In this document: piece after piece, positions 56,213 through 64,000 of the stretch
Layout of the letters: each line of letters begins with the position of its first letter
Position numbering within the stretch: the stretch's first letter is position 1
Source of the DNA: DAHVFK01 sp963755395
GTDB taxonomy: Bacteria; Pseudomonadota; Gammaproteobacteria; Burkholderiales; SG8-39
Assembly (NCBI GenBank): GCA_963755395.1
Contig: CAVWJJ010000002.1
Location: 62,001-126,000, forward strand
Direction: 5' to 3'
Length of the DNA stretch: 64,000 bases
Program-made: the position numbers and the translations under genes
Notes under the pieces: generated by a model
Databases searched by the model: none
What the model saw: only the letters and a program-made list of their open reading frames with translations
Told to the model about the DNA's origin: nothing

Positions 56213-56575
56213 TCAGCGCCGGTCACGCTCGTATGGGCTGCGCCGTTCCGGCTGGGCGCGCCTAGGCGGCGGCCGGTGTGCCTCGGGTCGGTCGCGATTG
56301 TCGCCGTGGTCGCTCAAGATGGCGCTGCCGATGAGCAGGCCCAAACCGATCATCAAGCCGTCCATCACAACGGGCGGTGCGGCTGCTGGTGGCGCCGAAT
56401 CATAAGCCGGCGGCGGATAGTTGGGCGGCGGGCCTGGATAGCAGTTGCCGTCGCTCGCGTAGTAATAGCCGGACGGACAGGACTGCGCCTGCACTGCAAG
56501 GGGCACCCCAGCGGTGAGTACTCCGACCAGGACGCCGGTCACTCCCCGCCGCAAGATCTCGCTGCGGAAGCTCAT
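56213..56575 (-). CDS. small secreted proline-rich protein
   Basis: A 120-residue protein with AGGAGG before the ATG, a signal peptide (GVTGVLVGVLTAGVPLAVQA), a Cys pair (SCPSGYYYASDGNCYPG), a Pro-rich segment, a hydrophobic Gly-rich stretch (MDGLMIGLGLLIGSAIL) and an Arg/Pro-rich charged tail. It is 22 nt upstream of the LTxxQ gene on the same strand, so they are likely co-expressed. Function unknown. Confidence 0.6.
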   Translation of the reverse strand: MSFRSEILRRGVTGVLVGVLTAGVPLAVQAQSCPSGYYYASDGNCYPGPPPNYPPPAYDSAPPAAAPPVVMDGLMIGLGLLIGSAILSDHGDNRDRPEAHRPPPRRAQPERRSPYERDRR

Positions 56576-56712
56576 ACTACCTCCTGCACGATGCACTCAT
56601 CGTTCCACAAGTTACCCTCATCCTCAAGCGAGGCCTGCGATTTAGTGACCGAGCGTCAAAAGAGGGGCTTTCAGTTTGTTTGCGATTCTTAGCTCGAACT
56701 GCCGCGGAAGAA

Positions 56713-56758
56713 TGGTGGCCAAGGGCGGAATCGAACCACCGACACAAGGGTTTTCAGT
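56713..56758 (-). repeat. tRNA-Phe 3' fragment (att-like remnant)
   Basis: Read on the minus strand this is the 3' ~46 nt of a tRNA: ACTGAAAA (anticodon loop with GAA), a variable region, T-loop GGTTCGATTCC and an acceptor end with TTGGCCACCA. No 5' half precedes it. It matches the usual proteobacterial tRNA-Phe and is the footprint expected where an element that targets tRNA-Phe has left one att end. Confidence 0.75.
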
Positions 56759-56940
56759 TTTATCGAAGTAATCGCGTGTCTTGAGTGATCAATAGCTTAC
56801 CAATGCTTGCCAAAACCATACCCCACTCAAGTCCACTGTAAGCAAGGCAATTCGCGGACCGTTCGAGCACAAATTCGGCACAGAGCGCACGGGTAGCCTT
56901 CTAGGCGTCTGAGACGGGAAATCGCGATCTATCGCGCATG

Positions 56941-56966
56941 ACCGTTATCGGCCAAAAGCGGTCAGT
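56941..56966. repeat. dispersed hairpin repeat, copy A
   Basis: TGACCG...CGGTCA arms around TTATCGGCCAAAAG. Same family as the copies at 57334, 60894 and 62969. Confidence 0.7.
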
Positions 56967-56992
56967 CGCAGGAAATCGAAGCTGTTCGGCAA

Positions 56993-57280
56993 TTAGAAAC
57001 GGGGTTCAACCCGATTAGTCTTTACGGCAAGTCGTTCCCGCGACTTCTGAGTGACGATTAGAAATATCGCGAATCCAAGCCAACTGAACAGCAATGTAAC
57101 TATAAACCAGCCAAACTTGGCTCCCCCGTAAGAACGGCCTGAAAACAGCACAAGCACTGGGCATATGATCCAGCCGCCAGCGACGGGCGCGACGATCATT
57201 AAAGCGAGCGCCGAAAGTAGAGGTATATCAAAAACGTATAAGTGTGAAAGGTATGAAAGGAACGAGCTCATCATCGGCAT
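56993..57280 (-). CDS. small membrane protein
   Basis: A 95-residue protein with two or three predicted helices (LLSALALMIVAPVAGGWIICP, FGWFIVTLLFSWLGFAIFLIV) and a basic C-terminus. The second helix with Gly-Trp and Trp residues faintly recalls superinfection-immunity-like membrane proteins, but this is not secure. GC is low. Confidence 0.45.
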   Translation of the reverse strand: MPMMSSFLSYLSHLYVFDIPLLSALALMIVAPVAGGWIICPVLVLFSGRSYGGAKFGWFIVTLLFSWLGFAIFLIVTQKSRERLAVKTNRVEPRF

Positions 57281-57767
57281 GCTGGTCGGGAAATGCTAAG
57301 GAATCCCAGCGTAATTTCAGTCTATGCCTGAATGACCGCTTTGGCTCGATAGCGGTCTAAATCGAGGTTGTCGCACACACGGGGACTCGTTGCTTATATG
57401 CGAGCCTTGACGATCAAGGGCGAGCTGGCCCTCCCTTGAGCCGCCTGACGGAAGTTACCCCGCTCGCTCAAGTGTGGCTCGACAAAGCGAAAAGACGGAA
57501 ACCCTGGCGTCGGGTAGCGCGCGGGCCCTTTAATCCATGGAGCGAGTGCGAAAGATTGTCGGTACAGCCCGGATGACGATCATCACCAACCCTATTTTAA
57601 ATCCGAAACCTTTCAGTTCGGACAATTAGGACTTCTCCGGCCCCTGACGAAGGAGGTGGAAGGTGGAACGTGCTAGACGGAATTGAAGCTGTAGTGTCCA
57701 GGGGCCCAGTTACCGAAGTCGTGCCCGAGAAAAAGACTGAAGAAGCCTCGGGCCATTGGCAATCAAT
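57281..57767. other. noncoding stretch
   Basis: About 490 nt with one perfect hairpin repeat (57334-57357) and otherwise no gene or motif I can support. Confidence 0.4.
57334..57357. repeat. dispersed hairpin repeat, copy B
   Basis: GACCGCT / AGCGGTC, 7-bp perfect arms with a 10-nt loop TTGGCTCGAT, preceded by AAT. Confidence 0.75.
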
Positions 57768-59048
57768 CTAATGTACGGGCGGCGACGGGCGCAGAGGTTT
57801 CGCGAGAGGTATTTTGCTTGGGGGTAACGTAATTGGCGATTGCCGAACCGACGCCTTTGCGCAGGGTTCCCCTTCTACTTCGAGCATTACCAAATTCGAC
57901 GCACCGAGACTTGTGGTCAGCTGCACCGGATACGCCTGATGACCGCATCGATCGGCCATCCAGCGGGGCAACTGCGCAGTAACCTTCTGGGCACCATAAG
58001 TCAGCACCAGGTGTTCAATCGTGAGAGGGGAACCCGCGAACGTGAGCTTGACACTACTGTCGATACCACTCGAAGAAATGGCAATGGAGTGGCCAGAGAT
58101 GGCTGAAGATAATGCTGCTTTGGGCATTGCCACGATTCCAGGTCGCGAACCGGGTCCAGATGGGACAGATGCGGTCGCGAGGGGCGGAAATGCTGCAAAG
58201 CGCTGATTCGCTATCGTAGGTGAAGAATTCGACGGAACGACTGATATTGTCGAAGGCATGATTGAATCAATGTGCGGCGGCCCCAGAATGTCGAATTCGA
58301 TGGGGTTTGACGATCCCTTACTGGTTGTTACTACAACTTGGTAACGGCCTGGCTTGGTTCGCAAAGCCGTGGGTACGTAGATGTCGACAACCCCATCTAT
58401 CGGATTCTCGTAGGCCAGGAATCCCGTAGCTACGTTACCCACGCTGACAGCGGTAGAGGAGTAGTCCAAACCCGTGGCGACAATGCGCGCCAGCCATTTA
58501 GTCTCCGTGACACGCATCTCTGTCGGCATAATCGAGAGAATCCTGGGCGCGACGTTGGGCACAGGGACAATTGGCAGCGACACGAGGTTCGAGTTCACGT
58601 TCAAGACTCTTACATAGAACTCCAATGTGCCCCCAGCCGGGCACATCGCGTCGCTCCTCAAATCGATGGTAAGAGCGCTGGGCGACCATGAATAGAACTG
58701 CGCAGCGCCTCGCGTGTTGCCGGTCACCTCCTGGTATGGTGCTCTATTGACGCTTATATACAGCTGAACGTCCCGAGAGAATGTATAACCGTTAGTCGAA
58801 GGTCCGGCGAGGCCCGAACCGCTGAGCGTGACTCTGTGGTAGTTGCCGTCGCTCATGCAGCCTTTCGGAGATACCGAAGTCAACACGGGTCCCGCATAGA
58901 CCGGCCCGCCGTAGAATGCTGCGCCACACAGGCCAACTGCAACGGCCCGAAGAAACCTTCTTGAAGCCCAAGTCGGGGACACGCGTAGACGCACCTTCAT
59001 GGCGGCCTTAACTAGGGCCCTAATACTTGCAACCAGATGTGGTTTCAT
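57768..59048 (-). CDS. secreted IPT/TIG-repeat protein
   Basis: A 426-residue exported protein: signal peptide (FLRAVAVGLCGAAFYGGPVYA), then at least two immunoglobulin-like IPT/TIG repeats, seen as GPVLTSVSPKGCMSDG ... TLSGSGL and APRILSIMPTEMRVTE ... IVATGLD, with a third related start, PHIDSIMPSTISV. A Ser/Ala-rich stretch and a Pro-rich end (PPSKIPLAKPLRPSPPVH) follow. No catalytic motif. A surface or adhesion role is inferred. An alternative start 16 codons in would give a tidier signal peptide. Confidence 0.65.
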   Translation of the reverse strand: MKPHLVASIRALVKAAMKVRLRVSPTWASRRFLRAVAVGLCGAAFYGGPVYAGPVLTSVSPKGCMSDGNYHRVTLSGSGLAGPSTNGYTFSRDVQLYISVNRAPYQEVTGNTRGAAQFYSWSPSALTIDLRSDAMCPAGGTLEFYVRVLNVNSNLVSLPIVPVPNVAPRILSIMPTEMRVTETKWLARIVATGLDYSSTAVSVGNVATGFLAYENPIDGVVDIYVPTALRTKPGRYQVVVTTSKGSSNPIEFDILGPPHIDSIMPSTISVVPSNSSPTIANQRFAAFPPLATASVPSGPGSRPGIVAMPKAALSSAISGHSIAISSSGIDSSVKLTFAGSPLTIEHLVLTYGAQKVTAQLPRWMADRCGHQAYPVQLTTSLGASNLVMLEVEGEPCAKASVRQSPITLPPSKIPLAKPLRPSPPVH

Positions 59049-59746
59049 TGGGATCCGCCTTGTTTAATTTGTCTATGTGAATTAAAAAATGCGGATAACC
59101 AAGCATAGAGCATACAGCGCCGGGCGGTAAATTCGATATTTCGTCATTGCGTCCGTTCTGTCGATTCAAATGAATTGAAAGCCAAATTGAAGCCTTTCAA
59201 CCATCTACTGCTAATTTCGGCCGGATCGAATTGTCCGCCACACGTGCCGCAACCCCAAAGTCACTTGACGCACACCTTGGACCACGATGAGGCGCCCAAA
59301 CTGATGCGGCCGCATCTACGATGTGCTGTTCGAACAGAAGTAATACACTTCTGCCGCGATCGCGCTCTTCGCTAGCGAGCCACTCGCAGCCCCCGCGCAG
59401 ACCTTTCTAGACACGTCCTGGACACTGGCCGCGGAAGCCGCGCGTGCATGATGATAACTTGGTGATCATTTTCTTCTGGCGTTCCCACGGGGACCCGCGC
59501 GTGCGCTTCAGAGTGGGGGTCGCTGAAGTGGGAGCAACGAATAGCCGCCTAGGCTCCCGGCTTCGAATGGCCGCTTTCGGCGGGGGGCTCAACCGCGACG
59601 CGTGAATCGCGTCTCCCCCAATATTGGCGCTATGTTTGTTGTCGCACATACGGCGCGTGACTCCCGATTTAATGTTGTGGGTGCTAGGCGATGAGGAATT
59701 GGCCTCGTGCAGAAATGTTCCATGAGACCCCAACCGAGGCATCCAA
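59049..59746. other. long noncoding stretch
   Basis: About 700 nt, AT-rich just upstream of the IPT gene. A degenerate half of the hairpin repeat (GAATGGCCGCTTTCGGCGG, ~59565) is present. Open frames on both strands lack ribosome sites or family features. Confidence 0.4.
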
Positions 59747-60133
59747 TTGAATAAGCGAGAGATTCGGTATAGCGCGGCCCTTGCGCTGTCTGTGCTGCTG
59801 GTCGCGGCCTCACCTGTTAGAGCGAATGACAATTCGTTCGATCCTTTGTCGACCGATGATTTCTGCATGGCGACGGGCACTTTCACGGAGGGCACAGCAA
59901 CTTTTCGGTACCTATCGTACAACTTAGCTAAAGGGCGCGAGAATTGCTACCAGTCCTCTTGGCATGACGCCAGCAGCTTCGTAGAGGACTGGACCTATCC
60001 CACACACAAAGTCGGCGACTTGGCCTCGCCGTCGTCGATCGTGCCCAAACCCCGGAACTACACGATGCTGCTCGCCGGCCTTGGCTTGATCGGCTGGGTT
60101 GCGGTCCGCCGCCAGCGGAGCTTTCTGGACTAA
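59747..60133 (+). CDS. PEP-CTERM-like exported protein with altered motif
   Basis: A 128-residue protein, TTG start after a GAGG. Signal peptide (ALALSVLLVAASPVRAND), a short unique domain with two Cys, and a C-terminus IVPKPRNYTMLLAGLGLIGW followed by VAVRRQR. The order (motif, helix, Arg cluster) is that of exosortase-sorted PEP-CTERM proteins, but the VPEP core reads VPKP. Either still sorted or decaying. Confidence 0.65.
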   Translation: MNKREIRYSAALALSVLLVAASPVRANDNSFDPLSTDDFCMATGTFTEGTATFRYLSYNLAKGRENCYQSSWHDASSFVEDWTYPTHKVGDLASPSSIVPKPRNYTMLLAGLGLIGWVAVRRQRSFLD

Positions 60134-60221
60134 TTCAAGTCCCAACAAAGCAGACTGCGCTCCGGCAAAGCCGCCTTGTAGCCTTTCTCTCCTCCTCACG
60201 AGGTCTAACTGGACTAGATAA

Positions 60222-60797
60222 GTGGACTCGAGAACCGAGCCGAAGATTTCCGCCGATGTGTCCGATATGTCCAGAGAAATTAAGGCCTACTCTTGCTGGT
60301 GCCCGTCGCGGTCCTTGCTAGCCAGCATCCGCGCGTACCAGCACTACGCGAATTCAAGAAACCCCTTCCTCGTCATTGCCAGAAAAGTGGCAGTGCTTCG
60401 TCACCGGTTCTGGAGCATCGTGACCGGCGCCGACATTCCCGTGAATTGCCACATTGGTGGAGGACTACTCTTGCCGCACCCGAGCGGGGTGGTGATACAT
60501 CCGGATGCGCGAATCGGTCCCAACTGTCTGATCTTTTCCGGCGCGGTTATAGGGACGCGCAGACGCCATTGCGAATCTCTAGAGGAAGGCCCTCCGATAA
60601 TTGGCGGTCACGTAGAGGTCGGAGCAAACGCGACGATCCTAGGCGCCGTCAGAATCGGCGATCACGCGCTTATTGGTGCCGGCGCAGTAGTTCTAATCGA
60701 CGTACCGGAGGCGCGATCGGCCGTTGGCGTACCAGCAGCCATCGTTCATTGGCCAACCGAAGGGCACATTGGAGTTGCGTTAGCCCGTCGTAATTGA
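60222..60797 (+). CDS. CysE-like left-handed beta-helix acetyltransferase
   Basis: A 191-residue hexapeptide-repeat acyltransferase of the serine-acetyltransferase class: DIPVNCHIGGGLLLPHPSGV (active-site His), VIHPDARIGPNCLIFSGAVIG, PPIIGGHVEVGANATILGAV, RIGDHALIGAGAVVLIDVPE and VGVPAAIV. The N-terminus is short, as in polysaccharide-gene SATs. GTG 60222 is used; ATG 60267 is also possible. It could acetylate a sugar or serine. Confidence 0.75.
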   Translation: MDSRTEPKISADVSDMSREIKAYSCWCPSRSLLASIRAYQHYANSRNPFLVIARKVAVLRHRFWSIVTGADIPVNCHIGGGLLLPHPSGVVIHPDARIGPNCLIFSGAVIGTRRRHCESLEEGPPIIGGHVEVGANATILGAVRIGDHALIGAGAVVLIDVPEARSAVGVPAAIVHWPTEGHIGVALARRN

Positions 60798-60893
60798 CGG
60801 GCAAACTGGCGTCTCCACGGGGGTTCGCAACTTATGCGGGTGACTTGATTCTAAAAATTGCCGCCTAAAGCCGGCGACTTGCCGCATGGACGA

Positions 60894-60913
60894 CCGCTAT
60901 CGGCCATGAGCGG
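60894..60913. repeat. dispersed hairpin repeat, copy C
   Basis: CCGCT / AGCGG arms around ATCGGCCATG, preceded by GA and followed by ACGTTCGACTAACG. A degenerate member of the family. Confidence 0.6.
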
Positions 60914-61011
60914 ACGTTCGACTAACGTCATATATCAGCCGCGGCGCTCGCGTCACCGTGGCGCCGTCGGCTGGATGCCGTGGCAGGCAGCTTGTCGAAG
61001 CCGGGCGGCCA

Positions 61012-62331
61012 CTATGGCTTCTCTGTTCCCGGATCACCTGGTCGCAATGGATCGGTAAACTTCAAACCCGCATTCCGCAAGTCACCCAACACAGTGTCCC
61101 CTTCTGGTCGCACGTTCTTATCAACCCATCTCGTCAAATCGTCAAAGGCCCGAATCTGCTCGGGCGCACTGAAGCCACAGTGACCGGCTATCCGCATGAT
61201 TCGCTGAACGAGGAGGTTTTGGCGGCCTGCCGCTTCCACAGTTCGTTTCAATGATTGTTCAAGCGAAATGGGCACGAACAGGTCGCCGGTGCCATGCAGA
61301 GTCATCAGTGGCCGCTCAATGCGCCCATCGAACGGTTTGGTTTCTTCGTATGGTCCACGCGCACTCCTCGCTTCCGGGTCAGCGAACTTCCGCACAACCC
61401 GCGCGTTGAGTGTGTCTGCGGTCAGACCAAGAGTCTCGTCGATGACATACCGCACCTTGGCATTCGTCGTCACGCGGCGCCACGCTGGCTCAACCTCGAT
61501 TCTCGCCGCCGCTGCGACGTTCTTGGTAAAGCGTGTTGCAAGGCCTTCGAGCGCGAAAGGTCTCGGGCCACCGCTAATCTCGATCTGCACGCTGGCCAGC
61601 TGACGTCCCCTTTTCGTATAAGTAGGCGGCTTACCCAGGACGTCTGTGAGCTTCGCGAGGTCCTGATCTGCTGTTGCATCAGAGACTCTGACGCCACTTA
61701 TTGCCGTCGACGCTGCGCCAATCGCCGTCAAGAAGTCCATCTCGCCCGGCCCACTAGGGCACATGGCAAGGCCGCCCGCAAACGTCGTCGGGAACTCCTG
61801 CAATCCAAGAATCGTGACGTGTCCACCCATCGAGGCGCCGGTCAGGTAAACCTTCCGCGGAGCCATGCCGTTTGATTTCGCAAATAAGTCCGTGAGCGCC
61901 ATCGTATCGAGCAAACCGATGCCAGGAACATAACCGTTGCATCGATAACTCGAAGCGGCCCACGCGTAGCCACCATCGATCAAGTGTTGGCGAAGAGCGC
62001 CTCCCTGGCCGACACCTGGAAACCCAACCCGAAGCTGCGAGCCCCCACTTCCCTTGTTATCGAGATACCCATGCGCCCATAGAACCAGTTCTCCGTTCCA
62101 TTTGGCAGGAACTTCAATTCGATAGACGCCACCGTCATATCGGCCAGCGAGTGCTCTCGCACCTGGCAATGCTTGAAACGTCGGATCGCCGTACTGCCAT
62201 TCTTGGCTAGGGCACGACACCGGCGTCACACCAGGCAGACCGACGGCCGCACGGCCGGGTCTGCTCAATGAAGCGGCCAGCATCAGGGCGAGCAACACGG
62301 CCGCTGCAATACCTCTTGTTCGCATCGTCAT
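61012..62331 (-). CDS. secreted alpha/beta hydrolase (PHB-depolymerase/tannase-like)
   Basis: A 439-residue exported hydrolase. Signal peptide (GIAAAVLLALMLAASLSRPG), VLWAHGYLDNKGSGGSQ (oxyanion region), YLTGASMGGHVTILGL (Ser nucleophile in G-x-S-x-G), LTLHGTGDLFVP-like acid region (TLHGTGDLFVPISLEQ) and RIAGHCGFSAPEQIRAFDDL (His). AAGGA precedes the ATG. It likely degrades an extracellular ester or peptide-like polymer. The largest enzyme gene in the island. Confidence 0.75.
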   Translation of the reverse strand: MTMRTRGIAAAVLLALMLAASLSRPGRAAVGLPGVTPVSCPSQEWQYGDPTFQALPGARALAGRYDGGVYRIEVPAKWNGELVLWAHGYLDNKGSGGSQLRVGFPGVGQGGALRQHLIDGGYAWAASSYRCNGYVPGIGLLDTMALTDLFAKSNGMAPRKVYLTGASMGGHVTILGLQEFPTTFAGGLAMCPSGPGEMDFLTAIGAASTAISGVRVSDATADQDLAKLTDVLGKPPTYTKRGRQLASVQIEISGGPRPFALEGLATRFTKNVAAAARIEVEPAWRRVTTNAKVRYVIDETLGLTADTLNARVVRKFADPEARSARGPYEETKPFDGRIERPLMTLHGTGDLFVPISLEQSLKRTVEAAGRQNLLVQRIMRIAGHCGFSAPEQIRAFDDLTRWVDKNVRPEGDTVLGDLRNAGLKFTDPLRPGDPGTEKP

Positions 62332-62385
62332 ATTCCTTGTCGCTGGTCGCCCTCTTCGCTACTGTTGCATTTTCAAAGTGGCTGC

Positions 62386-62787
62386 CTAACGTTCACGCCC
62401 ACCGGGGCGCGCAGCCGGTTGGATAAGATGGCACGCCGCGTCGCGCGCGTCCACGTGGGGCGTGGGGTTAGATTGCGCGGCACGTTCACTCAGCGTCGTG
62501 CACCGCGTGACGGTGCTAAGACCAACTGCCATCAGAGACGCCAAGCCCAATCCAACGAGCCCGCTTACAGGAACGCGGGCAATCAGGCCGAGGAGACTCT
62601 CTGTGCCAAGAAGCCCGAAGATGAATAACTTCACCGGGAAATCGACCACGATCCAAACAATGATGATCGCGACGAAAGCTCCAGTGGTTTTGGCCGAAGG
62701 AGGAGCCGCACAATGCGGACATGTGAAGACGGGTCTTAGCGTCCACCAGCGAAGCGATCGGCTGCAATTTGGGCACGTCGCTGACAT
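62386..62787 (-). CDS. zinc-ribbon membrane protein
   Basis: A 133-residue protein. The N-terminal zinc ribbon CPNC ... CPHC (MSATCPNCSRSLRWW..., FTCPHCAAPP) is followed by two helices (FVAIIIVWIVVDFPVKLFIFG, VSGLVGLGLASLMAVGL) and a polar tail. No strong ribosome site is seen. A plausible real gene of unknown function. Confidence 0.55.
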   Translation of the reverse strand: MSATCPNCSRSLRWWTLRPVFTCPHCAAPPSAKTTGAFVAIIIVWIVVDFPVKLFIFGLLGTESLLGLIARVPVSGLVGLGLASLMAVGLSTVTRCTTLSERAAQSNPTPHVDARDAACHLIQPAARPGGRER

Positions 62788-62968
62788 AGCGCAATCTAAC
62801 TGGTACTAGTTGACTTTTTAGTTGCCATTTGTGGTCAGTTTGCAAACCTCACAACATGTAACAGCGGCTTGCATTCTCCCGGTTGATCAATACGTTATGC
62901 CTCGAAATGACTCCAAGCAATGCCACCAAGATGTAACGCGGCGAGCGTCCGCAAGCACAGCTTGCGAA

Positions 62969-62994
62969 TGACCGCTCTGGGTCGGAAGCGGTCA
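62969..62994. repeat. dispersed hairpin repeat, copy D
   Basis: TGACCGCT / AGCGGTCA, 8-bp perfect arms with loop CTGGGTCGGA. Best-preserved copy of the family. Confidence 0.78.
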
Positions 62995-63020
62995 CTCGAA
63001 GCGCGCCATGGCGATTGCTT

Positions 63021-63044
63021 CGTAAGCACACCCTAAGCACAAAC
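63021..63044 (+). repeat. arm-like direct repeat, right copy
   Basis: CGTAAGCACACC-CT-AAGCACAAAC, 22/24 identical to 52464-52487, 125 nt inside the right attachment repeat. Confidence 0.6.
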
Positions 63045-63169
63045 TAAATGCACACGAGGGAATCCCCATGCACCAAATGCGCTAATCCAAACCTCAGTTT
63101 TCCCGGGGGAAAACCCATGGTGCCGTTCACTGAGTACCATTGAGGCACAGTGGTTTTGGGTAATGTTCT

Positions 63170-63215
63170 GCGTTCGCAATGCGAAGGTCGGGAGTTCGAT
63201 CCTCCTCCACTCCAC
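63170..63215 (+). repeat. att repeat, right copy (tRNA-Ala 3' end)
   Basis: A perfect 46-bp copy of 52358-52403. It lacks the 5' part of the tRNA and ends ACT instead of ACCA, so it is not a working tRNA. It marks the right end of the island. Confidence 0.88.
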
Positions 63216-63276
63216 TAAAATCTCTCGTTGATTGAGCCGGCCGCAAGACCGGCAGCATGAATCTCCAGGCTCGCTT

Positions 63277-64000
63277 TCAGGGCTGAGCGCCGCCGATGAC
63301 GCGGATTTCGCGCGCGGCCCTCGGGTACTCGACGCCTGCGGCGCCGAACTTCTCCACGATCGCCTGATTGATCTCGGCGCCGGCCGCCACGTAGTCGGGC
63401 ACCTTGACCCACGGCCTTACCGCGATGCCGATCGACTTGTCGGCGAGCGTCGCGACGCCGACCAGCGCCGCAGGGTCCTTCAGAATGCGCGCGTTGGACT
63501 GCACTACCTCGTCGATCGCCGCGAGGGCGCGCCCAAGGTCGGCCGCGCGGGCGATCTCCACCCGCAGCTCGAGCTGCCGGATTTCGCCGTAGTTGTGCAG
63601 AATCTCGCCCACGATCTTGCGGTTCGGCACCACCACTCGCGAGCGGTCCGGGTGGCTGAGCTTGGTGGTGAAGAGGTCGATCGACTCCACGCGGCCCTCG
63701 ACCCCCACCATCGCGACGTACTCGCCCACGCGGAAAGGCTTGGTGAAGATAATGGTCAGGCCCGCCGCCAGGTTGCCCAGCACGCCCTGCATGGCGAGCG
63801 CGATGCCGGCGCCCGCAACGCTCAGTCCGGCGATCAGCGGCAGCAGGTCCACCCCGAGGTTCTGCAGCGCCATGATAAGGAACAGGCCGATCACGATCAG
63901 CCGGGCGAGGCGCACCAGCAGCAGCCGAATCGGCGGCTCGAGGCTCAGTTTTCCGAGCCAGCGGTCGAAGAACGCGCCCACCCAGCGCCCGACGTAGTAG
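63277..64000 (-). CDS. MscS-family mechanosensitive channel (partial)
   Basis: The C-terminal ~240 residues of a small-conductance mechanosensitive channel; the start lies beyond the right edge. The pore helix and its turn (LPLIAGLSVAGAGIALAMQG, VLGNLAAGLTII) are followed by the beta domain (KPFRVGEYVAMVGVEGRVES, IDLFTTKL, VVVPNRKIVGEILHNYG) and a C-terminal alpha/beta part. It protects against osmotic downshock. High GC returns here, so it belongs to the core chromosome beyond the island. Confidence 0.88.
   Translation of the reverse strand, partial: YYVGRWVGAFFDRWLGKLSLEPPIRLLLVRLARLIVIGLFLIMALQNLGVDLLPLIAGLSVAGAGIALAMQGVLGNLAAGLTIIFTKPFRVGEYVAMVGVEGRVESIDLFTTKLSHPDRSRVVVPNRKIVGEILHNYGEIRQLELRVEIARAADLGRALAAIDEVVQSNARILKDPAALVGVATLADKSIGIAVRPWVKVPDYVAAGAEINQAIVEKFGAAGVEYPRAAREIRVIGGAQP

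Larger units (their letters stand above)
56576..56992. other. noncoding junction region
   Basis: It contains the tRNA-Phe fragment, then arm-like sequence (CTGTAAGCAAGG ... GAGCACAAATTCGGCACA, ~56830-56873) and a hairpin repeat at 56941. No gene was found. Confidence 0.5.
62788..63169. other. island right-end noncoding region
   Basis: It contains the best hairpin repeat (62969-62994) and the right arm-like repeat (63021-63044) just inside the attachment repeat. No gene seen. Confidence 0.5.

Noticed and set aside
59407..59922. A 171-codon minus-strand open frame opposite the PEP-CTERM-like gene
   Set aside because: No ribosome site, no recognisable domain, and it overlaps a better-supported gene on the other strand.
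63160..63217. A second tRNA-Ala gene
   Set aside because: Only the 3' 46 nt are present; there is no D-arm or 5' acceptor strand, and the CCA end is changed.

Overview
The window is GC-rich chromosomal DNA, with genes packed end to end and many ATGA/GTGA/TTGA stop-start overlaps. Gene content and order point to a betaproteobacterium (Burkholderiales / Nitrosomonadales / Rhodocyclales type): pgk-pyk and aldolase-purC-purE-tsaC blocks, rpsU-yqeY-dnaG-rpoD, a RpoD with a long basic N-terminal tail, a PEP-CTERM-like protein and PHA-synthase-like enzymes. No species can be named from the sequence.

Layout. 1-1691: end of pgk, then pyk. 1702-8323: cupin, PhaC-like hydrolase, cyclic-nucleotide-binding protein, beta-CASP metallo-hydrolase and P-type proton ATPase, with FNR/ANR-like boxes; a third such box lies by a tandem UspA gene at 22.6-23.5 kb, suggesting a low-oxygen regulon. 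8345-19071: a sugar isomerase/enolase-superfamily pair, a hydrolase, an EF-G-like GTPase, DUF1003, and an ABC-2/GldG/DUF4340 exporter operon. 19246-22572: class I aldolase, purC, purE, tsaC (purK absent). 23500-26074: lipoprotein, Tat-exported PhoD phosphatase, GntR regulator.

26186-35587 is the most unusual metabolic locus. It is a tightly coupled operon encoding a split UxaA/SuyAB-type lyase, a ThDP enzyme, a succinate dehydrogenase/fumarate reductase-like complex, a two-subunit class I fumarase with a chalcone-isomerase-like gene between its halves, and a two-subunit ComDE-type 2-oxoacid decarboxylase. An Ldh2-family dehydrogenase lies just downstream. Together these could oxidise, hydrate, re-oxidise and decarboxylate a succinate-like compound. 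3-Sulfopropionate via sulfolactate is one chemically consistent guess.

37328-46481 is housekeeping: xerD, ybaK, folB, plsY, tsaD, rpsU, yqeY, dnaG, rpoD, a DsbA-family protein and a CAU tRNA. 46696-52058 holds an EAL phosphodiesterase, a lectin-like membrane protein, a lipoprotein and glgP.

52404-63215 is a genomic island at the 3' end of tRNA-Ala(CGC), bounded by a perfect 46-bp direct repeat. It has lower GC, sparse small envelope genes, a reversed tRNA-Phe fragment, integrase-arm-like repeats and a family of hairpin repeats, but no integrase. A MscS channel gene runs off the right edge.

Caution: pgk, pyk, both lyase subunits, dnaG, rpoD and the DsbA-family gene carry clusters of single-base insertions. 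Since rpoD and dnaG are essential, these are most likely consensus errors; the genes are annotated as whole with the breaks noted.
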